Source: a virus. From it: a DNA stretch of 26,639 nucleotides. Positions 15,323-22,479 of the stretch are shown here, piece by piece (within the stretch, counting starts at the first letter, position 1; every line of letters begins with the position of its first letter). The position numbers were made by a program, and so were the translations under genes. The DNA is taken from the IMG/VR virus record IMGVR_UViG_3300045581_000055, positions 1 to 26,639 of that record; one strand, 5' to 3'. The notes beneath the pieces were generated by a model, which was not told the origin of the DNA, ran no database searches, and worked only from the letters and a program-made list of their open reading frames with translations.

Positions 15323-15767
15323 TTTTTAAGCTCCTATAAAGTTTAGCTGGTAGTACCCTTGTTAGGGTATCGGTGTATTTTAGTTTAAAAAGATCACAGG
15401 TATAAGTAGTGCAAACCTTTGGAGATTTGTCTGTAAACCAGCGGGTAAAAAAGAACCACCAAAAGACGGACCACGCAGACTCCTGCGTGTAATTGTCACA
15501 GTCTTCTAATATCTTTCCTACATTAGTGTCTATAGCCCCAACATAGCAACAATCTAGAAGTTTAACTTCCAGTTTGTGGAAGTTGGAAAGCTTACACATT
15601 TTCATTTTTCCCCCATTAAGAAGAACAACTGTAATATATTCGTTGTTGATCTTTAAAATTGGAGCTATATGGGTCACAGAAGAAAAAGAAACAAGTTTAA
15701 TAATTGATCCCCAAACTCCCTGTTGTTTTGAAATGTCATAGAACCCAATATAGCATTCGTATTTCAT
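15267..15767 (-). CDS. 166-aa protein, possibly a permuted NlpC/P60 (papain-like) enzyme
   Basis: The protein begins MKYECYIGFYDI and carries SFSSVTHIAPIL (His33), and later KVCTTYTCDLFKLKY (Cys118, Cys123) followed by LPAKLYRSL. A His in a 'S.THIA' strand, then a Cys at a helix start and a P..LY tail, is the order found in circularly permuted NlpC/P60 proteins of the YiiX type. Those act on amide or peptidoglycan-like bonds. This is a pattern judgement, not a firm match. It lies close to a holin-like gene, so a lysis role is possible. It overlaps the kinase by 56 bp and contains promoter motif copy 2. Confidence 0.6.
   Translation of the reverse strand: MKYECYIGFYDISKQQGVWGSIIKLVSFSSVTHIAPILKINNEYITVVLLNGGKMKMCKLSNFHKLEVKLLDCCYVGAIDTNVGKILEDCDNYTQESAWSVFWWFFFTRWFTDKSPKVCTTYTCDLFKLKYTDTLTRVLPAKLYRSLKNDCNYVRWESPCWENNGS
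15529..15541 (-). promoter_or_regulatory. Putative phage RNA polymerase promoter, copy 2 (inside the 166-aa gene)
   Basis: TTGGGGCTATAGA on the minus strand is identical to the two intergenic copies, and the flanks differ, so only these 13 bases are shared. Here the motif also encodes part of the YVGAIDT segment. It would add transcription of kinase, microprotein, exonuclease and the Ig-like gene. Confidence 0.6.
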
Positions 15768-16102
15768 GCGTTATCCCAGTTCCTAGTTTGATAATTCCAT
15801 TTATACTTGTCACCACAAGGAGAAGTAATAATTAATTCTGGTTCTTCTTTTTCTATTTCGGAAAGTCCTTGATTATCTGCTTCACTAGCGCATTGAAAAT
15901 GTTCTGTACACATTTCTTTATTACAGGAACTTTCTTCTACCCACATTCTACATGGTACTATTTGCTCAACCCATTGATTTATTTCTGCTTGGGGGTATCC
16001 ATTATCAAGTAACCATTGATTAAAGTTTTCTGGTCTATTAATATAAAATTTAGGAAAACCATACTTCCAACCAGACGGAGGATCTACATAAGTTTTATTC
16101 AT
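15764..16102 (-). CDS. 112-aa Cys/Trp-rich protein of unknown function
   Basis: The chosen start is ATG at 16102-16100, which overlaps the preceding stop by 8 nt (ATGAATAA), like many genes here. An ATG 7 codons further upstream (16123) is also open. The protein has DPPSGWKYGFPKFYI, a helix with WLLDNGYPQAEINQWVE, then four cysteines (CRMWVEESSCNKEMC and FQC), and a C-terminal CGDKYKWN. The first part resembles a small protein type I recall from other marine phages. The cysteine cluster could bind zinc. Function unknown. The stop is coupled to the next gene by ATGA. Confidence 0.72.
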   Translation of the reverse strand: MNKTYVDPPSGWKYGFPKFYINRPENFNQWLLDNGYPQAEINQWVEQIVPCRMWVEESSCNKEMCTEHFQCASEADNQGLSEIEKEEPELIITSPCGDKYKWNYQTRNWDNA

Positions 16103-16304
16103 CTTTATCTTTTCCCCATCCAAGATGTGGATATGTAGAGTTATCTCTTTGCGTTTCTAGTTTTTGAATGGTTGATTGTAGTTCTTTAATATGTGTTAGA
16201 CAAGCACCATGAATTTCTTTTGCTGTCCATCCCATACTAAATTCACTAGACTTAGGGTATTGAAGAGCGTTTTCTAGTAATTCAATAATATCTTTTGTTG
16301 TCAT
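16095..16304 (-). CDS. 69-aa helical protein of unknown function
   Basis: The protein reads MTTKDIIELLENALQYP, then FSMGWTAKEIHGACLTHIKE and a coiled-coil-like helix LQSTIQKLETQRD, and ends in a charged tail. There is no membrane segment. It overlaps the holin-like gene by ATGA at its start and the 112-aa gene by 8 nt at its end, so it is probably made together with them. No family is recognised. Confidence 0.7.
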   Translation of the reverse strand: MTTKDIIELLENALQYPKSSEFSMGWTAKEIHGACLTHIKELQSTIQKLETQRDNSTYPHLGWGKDKDE

Positions 16305-16504
16305 ACTTCTGCCTCGTTTTTAATACCAAACTTTAGCTTGACCATAGTTCTGGATACGATATACATAATACCTAGTACCGTGCCACAGATTAGAAAATAC
16401 TTTGAAAGTTCTTCATTTCCTGTTCTATTTTCTACAATACTAACTAGAACGGGAGCAATAGAAACCCAAAATTCTGATGTTTTAATACCTGTTTTAATAT
16501 CCAT
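16301..16504 (-). CDS. 67-aa two-span membrane protein, probable holin
   Basis: The protein has a KTSEFWVSIAPVLVSIV segment (residues 8-24) and a second hydrophobic segment YFLICGTVLGIMYIV (36-50), joined by a polar loop and followed by a basic/acidic tail. Small proteins with a KTSEFW start and two membrane spans are often annotated as putative holins in marine phages, as I recall. A holin would open the inner membrane at the end of infection. The gene follows the DNA polymerase by 12 nt with AAAGG upstream. No endolysin gene is certain nearby; the 166-aa protein is one candidate. Confidence 0.65.
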   Translation of the reverse strand: MDIKTGIKTSEFWVSIAPVLVSIVENRTGNEELSKYFLICGTVLGIMYIVSRTMVKLKFGIKNEAEV

Positions 16505-16516
16505 AAATAACCTTTC

Positions 16517-18223
16517 TTAGTGTGTTTCCGACCAATTAGAACCAATCTTATACTCAGCGTCAATACGCATTTTAATTTCAAGTCTTTCACCAGCTTCGGT
16601 AGCTGCGGCTTTAACAATCTTTCCTACTTCTTCGGCAATGTCTTTAGGACAAGAAAACTGAAGTTCGTCGTGAACATAAGCAATTTGTTTTACTTTATTT
16701 CCAAACTTTTTCTTTAGGTTTCTGTTTGCCAAGACCATCCAATACTTGCTAACGATTGCCCCCGATCCCTGTAGCCAAGTGTTTAGAGCCGCATGTTCGG
16801 AGCGTACAGGCACCATACGCATGTCTGGTAGCACTACTGCCCCCCACTTGGCTGCTTGAAACTTGGCTTCCTGCTGTACCTTAGCCAATGCAGGAATCTC
16901 TTTTAGAAACTTTTCTCTTAGTTTAGATCCTTCTTTTGCTGATGCGTTTACAATCTTACCAATCTTTGCATCTCCCGCACCATAAAGAAAACCATAAATA
17001 AAAACCTTTGCGTTGTTTCTTGTTGGAAGTCCCGCTGCTTTTTGGTTGTGTATGTGAATGTCTCCGTTTAGGATGATATCACCATATGCGCCTTTGTCAT
17101 ACTTGTGCATGTAATGTGCAAGCATTCTAAGTTCCAAACCACTAAGATCGCAACCAACCAGAACCTCATTAGTATCTGGTAGCCATAGTTCTCTAGCCCT
17201 ATGATCTCCAGATACTTGGGCAATGTTTGGTTGTGAGTGTGTACAACGACCAGTTGCAGCACCTTGGGCATTTACAAAACCATGTATCTTCTTATCTCTA
17301 GAAGCTTCAGCTCTTGTAATCCAGTCTTCTACTTGTCCGATTAACTTAATACAAGCAAAGTATTCCAGAAGAGCTTTTGCTTCTGGGAATTCTAAGTCTG
17401 CTAAAACAGACTCGTCAATCTTTGGATTTCCTTTGTCTGTTAGTGGTGCTTTCCATCCATATTTTTCTTCTAGTCTTTGTGCAATCTGTTGTCTAGACCC
17501 AGGATTAAATACTTCAATCTTTGGTTTTAGATCTTTACCTGTTTTTTCAGACTTACGATAATGGATTTTATCTGGAAAGATCTTACGCATTTGGTCTTCA
17601 ATCCCAACTTTTTCCATTAGTAGTTTATGGTGTAATTCATATCCATTAGTAAGATCAAAGTTAAAACCGTTGTTTGTTTGTTCCATTAGAATCTTAGATA
17701 CCATGTGTTCAAACAATACAATATTCTGATACTTCTTTTCTTCTACCCAAATTTTTTGACGCAGATAGATTTCTTTACCTAGACGCACATCTTGTTGACA
17801 GTATTGTAACATTTCATCGCTAAAGTTTTCCCATCCACCAGTATAGTCTTGCTTTGGATTGTTAAGGTAACGACCCCAAGATTCAAGACTATTATCTCCC
17901 AGTGGGTGGTTATTAATATCTGGATACATAATCTTACTAACAACAAGGGTATCCCAGTAATCACACTTAAACGATATATCTAGAATGCGCTGTAGCATAA
18001 TAATATCAAAGGATAGAATATTATGCCCGACAATTAATGTAGCTTTTTCTAGTAAAGCTTTGCATTCTTTGAGATTAAATGGAGTGAAAGAATACATCTT
18101 ATCTGTATCAATATCCACACATACCACACACCAAATAATATTTCCTTCTTTTACTGGTTGTCCTTTGGAACCAAGAGTGATTTCGTTTAGTCCGTTTGCT
18201 TCGATATCAATAACAAGTCGCAT
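16517..18223 (-). CDS. DNA polymerase, family A (T7 gp5-like) with 3'-5' exonuclease
   Basis: The 568-residue enzyme has both domains. The exonuclease shows D6 and E8 in VIDIEANGL, D73 in GHNILSFD and D145 in YCQQDVRLG. The polymerase shows motif A, VGCDLSGLELR (D359), motif B, RNNAKVFIYGFLYG (R402, K406, Y410), and motif C, YVHDEL (D519). T7 DNA polymerase is 704 aa; the distance before motif A is about 116 residues shorter here, and the thioredoxin-binding insertion of the thumb seems absent. The gene overlaps the 71-aa gene by 37 bp. It replicates phage DNA with the primase-helicase and ssDNA-binding protein. Confidence 0.96.
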   Translation of the reverse strand: MRLVIDIEANGLNEITLGSKGQPVKEGNIIWCVVCVDIDTDKMYSFTPFNLKECKALLEKATLIVGHNILSFDIIMLQRILDISFKCDYWDTLVVSKIMYPDINNHPLGDNSLESWGRYLNNPKQDYTGGWENFSDEMLQYCQQDVRLGKEIYLRQKIWVEEKKYQNIVLFEHMVSKILMEQTNNGFNFDLTNGYELHHKLLMEKVGIEDQMRKIFPDKIHYRKSEKTGKDLKPKIEVFNPGSRQQIAQRLEEKYGWKAPLTDKGNPKIDESVLADLEFPEAKALLEYFACIKLIGQVEDWITRAEASRDKKIHGFVNAQGAATGRCTHSQPNIAQVSGDHRARELWLPDTNEVLVGCDLSGLELRMLAHYMHKYDKGAYGDIILNGDIHIHNQKAAGLPTRNNAKVFIYGFLYGAGDAKIGKIVNASAKEGSKLREKFLKEIPALAKVQQEAKFQAAKWGAVVLPDMRMVPVRSEHAALNTWLQGSGAIVSKYWMVLANRNLKKKFGNKVKQIAYVHDELQFSCPKDIAEEVGKIVKAAATEAGERLEIKMRIDAEYKIGSNWSETH

Positions 18224-18402
18224 GGATTGGTGAACCGTTTATCCCTTTCTGCCAATAACTGATCTGCCATACTAGCAACCTCTTGAATAGTCATTGGCTT
18301 TTGTTTGTCTCTTGTAGTACCAGGATGTAACGCCATACTAAGAACACCAGCAGCATACATATCCCATGCTGCCATTCGCATCATAATGGCTTGCTCAAGC
18401 AT
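18187..18402 (-). CDS. 71-aa protein between primase-helicase and DNA polymerase
   Basis: The start used is ATG at 18402-18400, giving an 8-nt overlap (ATGCTTGA) with the primase stop; a longer frame to 18459 would overlap it by 65 bp. The protein begins MLEQAIMMRMAAWDMYAAGV, continues LHPGTTRDK and ends with a helix QEVASMADQLLAERDKRF and a short tail. Small helical proteins of this type between helicase and polymerase are common in T7-like marine phages. It could be a replication accessory factor, but this is only from position. Its end overlaps the polymerase start by 37 bp. Confidence 0.72.
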   Translation of the reverse strand: MLEQAIMMRMAAWDMYAAGVLSMALHPGTTRDKQKPMTIQEVASMADQLLAERDKRFTNPCDLLLISKQTD

Positions 18403-20137
18403 TGGTATCTGCAACAGGTTCAAACACAACCTGTCCCTCATCTCCAATACCAAAGTCAATCTCTTCTAGTCTACCAGACTTCCAATCGTAGAATAGAGCT
18501 GTTGCAATACCTGATTTACCTGTTAGACGATTCTTGAGAATTCTAACAAGCGTTGTGTTTGCAATCTTTTCATCTGCATTCTGACGATCACGCTCTAGTG
18601 CAATTACGGTATTAGGAACGCTAGCAAGCGCACCAGAACCCCGCAAGTCTTGTAGGGTAATACGATCACCCTCTTCGTAGGCTTTGTCTGTCTTCTTTAG
18701 CTGGGATACAATGTCAATATGGACACCAGTTCGTACTGCAAGAGATCGTAGTTCCTTCATTAGTGTATCAATAATGATACGCTCAGAGTTACCACCTTCA
18801 ATATCTTTATCATTAATACCCATCAATCCCGCAGCCGCAGCAGTAATATGATCTAGTACAATTACATCAACCTTAAGACTTACTGCCATGTACTCCATAC
18901 GAGCCAGTAGATTAGCCATTGCGTTGTTACCTAGATGATCGTAGATGTAGAAGTGAGTTCCTGCTAGCTTTTTTCTTGCTTCGGAATACTCTTCATCGCT
19001 TAGATCATCTACAAATGCAATATTAATCGGTGGCTTGCCCATCTTTGTACGCAGTTCATTCATCATCCGTGTTGCACGAATAGCCCGTACTGGTTTGTTT
19101 AGCATAAGGCTAATCATATCATCCATTGTTTCTTCTGGAGATTCTTCTAGCATGATAGCACCAACAGACCTACCCTCATCAAGATGGTGCATCATAAGTT
19201 CTCGTAAGATTGTAGACTTACCAGAACCTGTACCAGATGCCCATAGACTAATCTCTCCTGATCGTTGACCAATTAGGAATTCAGATAGACCATCAAATGG
19301 GAAGGGATATACTCGGATATTAGCAGAGCTTTCTGCGTTTGAGATAACTTGTGAGATATGTAAAATCTCATCGGGTGAATACAGTTGAGCTTCCCAGATA
19401 GCTGTAACCAAAGCTTTACTAGCTGCCTTGATAAGACATTCATTAGCGTCTTTGTAAGGTAACTTTGCAATCTTACAACGACCTGGAGGTAAGATACCAG
19501 CGATTTGTTGAACCGCTGATTGTCCTGCTTCATCGTTGTCAAAGCATAGAACAACTTCTTGATAAGAATTAATAAACTCTAGGTTATCTTTGATAGCTTT
19601 AAGGGCTGACTGCGCTCCGTTTGGTACGCTAACTACAGGCCATGTACCACCAAGTAATTGGCATACAGTCATGCAGTCAATCTCGCCTTCGGTAATCACT
19701 AGTCGCTTACCATTAGAGCTTTTCCATAGATGCTGACCAAAGAGTTCCACATTCTTACTTGAACCACGCCAAGCAAAGTTCTTTTCTGGTCCCCGTAGAT
19801 GCTGACCAATTAGTTTACCATCTTTGTAGTAATTGGCAATCTCAATATCCTTACCGTTGTAAGAAACGGTTTCATAACCAAACTGTCTGCAAGTCTTTTC
19901 ATCAATCATTCTATGACTAAGACCAATGACACTACCGCGTAGTTGTTTGAAGTCTGTCTCTTCTTTCTCTACTGTTTCCACTTGAGTTCCTTTCTTTTGC
20001 TTGCTGTAGCTGCAAGCAAAGCAATAGTAATGATCGTTATATTCTGCAAGATTGTTTCCTGAGTTGTCTGCGCCTACGCTTGCACACTTAGGACACCGAC
20101 TTCGTTTACCTGTAAATGTTGATTGATCCGTTTTCAT
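18395..20137 (-). CDS. DNA primase-helicase (T7 gp4-like)
   Basis: The 580-residue protein is close to T7 gp4 (566 aa). It has the N-terminal zinc ribbon (C15, C18, C39, C42), a TOPRIM primase domain with E150 in TEGEID and CFDNDEAG (D200, D202), and a RecA-like helicase. The helicase has Walker A GTGSGKST (302-309), Walker B-type VDVIVLDHI and a late RGSGALASVP segment. It unwinds DNA 5'-3' and makes RNA primers for the lagging strand. The start lies 32 bp inside the end of the deaminase gene. Confidence 0.96.
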   Translation of the reverse strand: MKTDQSTFTGKRSRCPKCASVGADNSGNNLAEYNDHYYCFACSYSKQKKGTQVETVEKEETDFKQLRGSVIGLSHRMIDEKTCRQFGYETVSYNGKDIEIANYYKDGKLIGQHLRGPEKNFAWRGSSKNVELFGQHLWKSSNGKRLVITEGEIDCMTVCQLLGGTWPVVSVPNGAQSALKAIKDNLEFINSYQEVVLCFDNDEAGQSAVQQIAGILPPGRCKIAKLPYKDANECLIKAASKALVTAIWEAQLYSPDEILHISQVISNAESSANIRVYPFPFDGLSEFLIGQRSGEISLWASGTGSGKSTILRELMMHHLDEGRSVGAIMLEESPEETMDDMISLMLNKPVRAIRATRMMNELRTKMGKPPINIAFVDDLSDEEYSEARKKLAGTHFYIYDHLGNNAMANLLARMEYMAVSLKVDVIVLDHITAAAAGLMGINDKDIEGGNSERIIIDTLMKELRSLAVRTGVHIDIVSQLKKTDKAYEEGDRITLQDLRGSGALASVPNTVIALERDRQNADEKIANTTLVRILKNRLTGKSGIATALFYDWKSGRLEEIDFGIGDEGQVVFEPVADTNA

Positions 20138-20474
20138 CTGAGTACACTATAGTATTAAAGATCTGTTCGCACCAAGGCATACAATACTTGCAAGGTAAAG
20201 CCATGCCAAGTTTTCCTGTCTTAGAAAACCTAAGATTAATCAGGGTAAGTTTATCTAAATCTTTGTCTTTAAGTTTGGTATAAGCATCTAGTTCTGAATG
20301 CAACCAAGGATATTTATAACCAAGCTTTACTGCTTTTGGGTGAGTCTTCCATTCATTAGTTCCAATAGCAAGCAATTCGTTTTTGCGTATAATAAGACTA
20401 ATATGTGCTTTCTCTCTAAGAATGTTTGTTGCAATCTTTTGAGAAAGTTGAACCCACTTATTGTCCAGTTTCAT
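20106..20474 (-). CDS. Zinc-dependent cytidine/dCMP deaminase-like protein
   Basis: The 122-residue protein has the zinc and catalytic motif of the cytidine deaminase superfamily: H59-S-E61 in WLHSELDAY, and C95-x2-C98 in PCKYC. It is about the length of a single-domain deaminase. In this setting it probably makes dUMP from a cytosine deoxynucleotide for ThyX, whose gene ends 17 bp into it. The substrate cannot be read from the sequence; a tRNA or free-nucleoside substrate is less likely given the neighbours. The ATG has GGAG 8 nt upstream. Confidence 0.83.
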   Translation of the reverse strand: MKLDNKWVQLSQKIATNILREKAHISLIIRKNELLAIGTNEWKTHPKAVKLGYKYPWLHSELDAYTKLKDKDLDKLTLINLRFSKTGKLGMALPCKYCMPWCEQIFNTIVYSDENGSINIYR

Positions 20475-21129
20475 TCAAGGCTCTCCAACTAATCGGGAAA
20501 TACTTAGAACAAATCTTTGATACAAGTTCGGCATAGATTCTTGCTTCAAACTGAGCATGAGAATCAGACCGTAATTGATACATGCGTGACCAAGCGTATA
20601 AACTTCCAGTCCAAATCCACTCGGTCATCATGTTCTGAGGCAATACCATTCTAGCTTGTTCTGGACAAATACCTTCTTGAATCATTCGATTATATAAACT
20701 AGTTGCGTTATCTGTCAAGGTATCAATATCTAGTTTGTAAAGATCTGACGCTGGATGTACAATTAAAGAAGAACCTTGCTTTACATTCTCTGCTTTATTC
20801 CTTAGATCCATAGGCATCCAGAAAGATGGTTCTTCGTTTACATATCTACGAGAGATTTCATTCCAAGCAAAACCAACCTGATGCTTTACAAACTGACGAG
20901 CAATAAAGATAGGTGCTTTAAAACGCATCTTAATTGTACAGTGGGCAAAAGGACTCCAATGATTGTGCTTTGCTAGATAATTAATAAGTCTTTCATTTTG
21001 ATTGACCGTAAAAAGATCGGCAGATTTATTCATAGATACTCTAGCTGCGTCACAAACAGCATCGTCATTACCCATATGATCTTCATACATTACAAGATCT
21101 TGTTCAGAACCATTATAATACTTTGGCAT
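20458..21129 (-). CDS. thyX: Flavin-dependent thymidylate synthase ThyX
   Basis: The 223-residue enzyme makes dTMP from dUMP using FAD and methylene-tetrahydrofolate. Family marks include HNHWSPFAHCTIKMRFKAPI (55-74), ARQFVKHQVGFAWNEISRRY (77-96) and the later QARMVLPQNMMTEWIWTGSL segment. The usual RHR-x7-S signature is replaced by KHQ with eight residues before S93, a variant I recall from other phage ThyX proteins. The ATG has AAGGAGG upstream and is the first gene after a terminator. It overlaps the deaminase that probably feeds it. Confidence 0.95.
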   Translation of the reverse strand: MPKYYNGSEQDLVMYEDHMGNDDAVCDAARVSMNKSADLFTVNQNERLINYLAKHNHWSPFAHCTIKMRFKAPIFIARQFVKHQVGFAWNEISRRYVNEEPSFWMPMDLRNKAENVKQGSSLIVHPASDLYKLDIDTLTDNATSLYNRMIQEGICPEQARMVLPQNMMTEWIWTGSLYAWSRMYQLRSDSHAQFEARIYAELVSKICSKYFPISWRALNETGQ

Positions 21130-21142
21130 ATATCCTCCTTAG

Positions 21143-21177
21143 AAAAAAACCATCTATAGTATTCCTACCATAGATGG
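21143..21177 (-). terminator. Intrinsic terminator before thyX
   Basis: On the minus strand CCATCTAT (21177-21170) pairs with ATAGATGG (21157-21150). The stem extends by a G.U wobble, G-C, T-A and A-T to a GGAA loop, and is followed by seven T (21149-21143). It has the same design as the terminator at 4397-4433: 12 bp, a G.U at the ninth pair and a GNRA loop. It lies between the 67-aa gene and thyX. Confidence 0.88.
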
Positions 21178-21203
21178 CTGATTGTTGCGTTTGACTGGGA
21201 TTT

Positions 21204-21407
21204 TTATGCGTTATCTTTGGGAGTCTTGTAGAAAGGACGAACCTTTTCTGCAACACGGGTGTTCCAAACAATCTCATTTTCTGCATCAGTGTATCCAGTT
21301 GAATACTCTGGAAGATGCTGTTCGGGAATATCGTTTGAAATACCTACTCCATTATAGCGATCCTTACGACCCATTACATAATACATACCTGGCTTATAGC
21401 TTGTCAT
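21204..21407 (-). CDS. 67-aa protein of unknown function downstream of rusA
   Basis: The start used is ATG at 21407-21405, with GAGG 7 nt upstream and a 14-nt overlap with the rusA stop; the open frame runs further upstream but overlaps rusA more. The protein begins MTSYKPGMYYVMGRKDRYNG and ends VAEKVRPFYKTPKDNA, with many Tyr, Arg and Lys. It is the last gene before the terminator. I do not recognise it. Confidence 0.68.
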   Translation of the reverse strand: MTSYKPGMYYVMGRKDRYNGVGISNDIPEQHLPEYSTGYTDAENEIVWNTRVAEKVRPFYKTPKDNA

Positions 21408-21774
21408 TGTTAACCTCAATTGTAAAATAACCTTCTTCGTTTTCCTCTGCCCATTGCTTAGTAGCATACACAGAGATGATTTGGGAATCGTCTTCCCACA
21501 TTATTCCATTCAAAACATCTAGCACTGCTTTGGTGTAGTTGTCTATATCTGGTTTAGGATAATCTAATTTAGTTGTCTTTGGTCTAGTCACATAAACCTC
21601 AATCACGACTGCCAATGGTCCTAGTAGCGGTTTAAACTCAGACCCTAGAATATCCTGTATCTTTTCTTTTGCCTGTTCTCTGAAGTCTTTATACGGACCA
21701 GAGTAGTAAGCTCCCCACTTACCTACTCTTGGTCTACTTGCAGCAACAGGCGGGATATCAAACCTTCGTATCAA
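21394..21774 (-). CDS. rusA: RusA-type Holliday junction resolvase
   Basis: The 126-residue protein has the RusA core: RPRVGKWGAYY near the start, YPKPDIDNYTKAVLDVLNG (72-90, with D76, D78 and K82) and WEDDSQI (93-99), which match the metal-binding Asp and catalytic Lys pattern of RusA. It cuts four-way DNA junctions before packaging. It stands where T7 uses endonuclease I (gp3). The only early start is TTG at 21774-21772, which overlaps the ssDNA-binding stop (TTGA) and has no clear ribosome-binding site, so it probably depends on coupling. Confidence 0.9.
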   Translation of the reverse strand: MIRRFDIPPVAASRPRVGKWGAYYSGPYKDFREQAKEKIQDILGSEFKPLLGPLAVVIEVYVTRPKTTKLDYPKPDIDNYTKAVLDVLNGIMWEDDSQIISVYATKQWAEENEEGYFTIEVNNDKL

Positions 21775-22280
21775 AACGGAAGTTCTTCATCCGTAGTGGG
21801 AATATCTTTACTTGGTGAAGGTGAAGAAACAAACCCACCCTCAATAGAAGTAAAGCCACCACTAGATGAACCGCTACGCTCACCCTTATGTACGATCTGA
21901 ACCCCGTTAAGGTAGAGGCTCAGGCTCTTGTCCCTAGACAGTACGACAGGCTGTAGCCGTAGCTTCACCCTGTCACCACCCATAGCCACCACCTCGCTAG
22001 GCTTGGCTTGGGAGTCAAAACAGGGAAACGAACCCTTCTCAATATGGCTCTTAGTCTTAGCCTTAAGAGTAGTTACCCCGTCCTTTTCCTTTAGACCGTT
22101 GATCTTCTTTGCTCCACTCTTCTTAAGAATTTCTTGAAGCTTCTTATTAAGTGGCTCATCTACGACTACCGTAATGTTGTGGTTTGCAGAAGCCTCTCCA
22201 AACTCAACATCAGGTTTCGATAGATTTGACCAACGACAATCCACAACTTCCGTAACAAACCCTGGAATTTTATCAGCCAT
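21771..22280 (-). CDS. Single-stranded DNA-binding protein (T7 gp2.5-like)
   Basis: The 169-residue protein has an OB-fold-like beta-rich body (IPGFVTEVVDCRWSNLSKP, VKLRLQPVVLS, SLYLNGVQIVHKG), then a flexible Ser/Gly-rich linker, and ends in the acidic-aromatic tail TDEELPF. T7 gp2.5 (232 aa) ends in DEDF, used for contact with polymerase and helicase. It coats ssDNA and organises the replisome. It overlaps the 59-aa gene by 8 nt (ATGGCTGA) and rusA by 4. Confidence 0.87.
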   Translation of the reverse strand: MADKIPGFVTEVVDCRWSNLSKPDVEFGEASANHNITVVVDEPLNKKLQEILKKSGAKKINGLKEKDGVTTLKAKTKSHIEKGSFPCFDSQAKPSEVVAMGGDRVKLRLQPVVLSRDKSLSLYLNGVQIVHKGERSGSSSGGFTSIEGGFVSSPSPSKDIPTTDEELPF

Positions 22281-22452
22281 TAATTGATTCTCCTTCTACT
22301 GGTGTAGTATTAGCTGCTTCGATCTTGGCTTCAAGATCTGCAATGTTTGTATTAAGATCGGAAACTAGACTCTGTGTATAGTCTCTAATCCGAATTAAAT
22401 AATTCTTAACTTCATTACCTTCTACAATAATAGTTGCTTTATTTTCTGGCAT
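22273..22452 (-). CDS. 59-aa acidic coiled-coil protein
   Basis: A gene too short for many finders starts with ATG at 22452-22450, with AAAGGAG 7 nt upstream, and ends with TGA at 22275-22273, overlapping the ssDNA-binding start by 8 nt. The protein reads MPENKATIIVEGNEVKNYLI, then a helix with RDYTQSLVSDLNTNIADLEA and an acidic tail. The middle looks like a short coiled coil. It is the first gene after promoter motif copy 1. Function unknown. Confidence 0.72.
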   Translation of the reverse strand: MPENKATIIVEGNEVKNYLIRIRDYTQSLVSDLNTNIADLEAKIEAANTTPVEGESING

Positions 22453-22479
22453 TTGCTTCTCCTTTCTGACGAGAAATCA

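Noticed and set aside
20144-20160. CTATAG sequences at about 20150 and 21155 as promoters
   Set aside because: The first is in coding sequence without the TTGGGG block. The second is part of the terminator stem.
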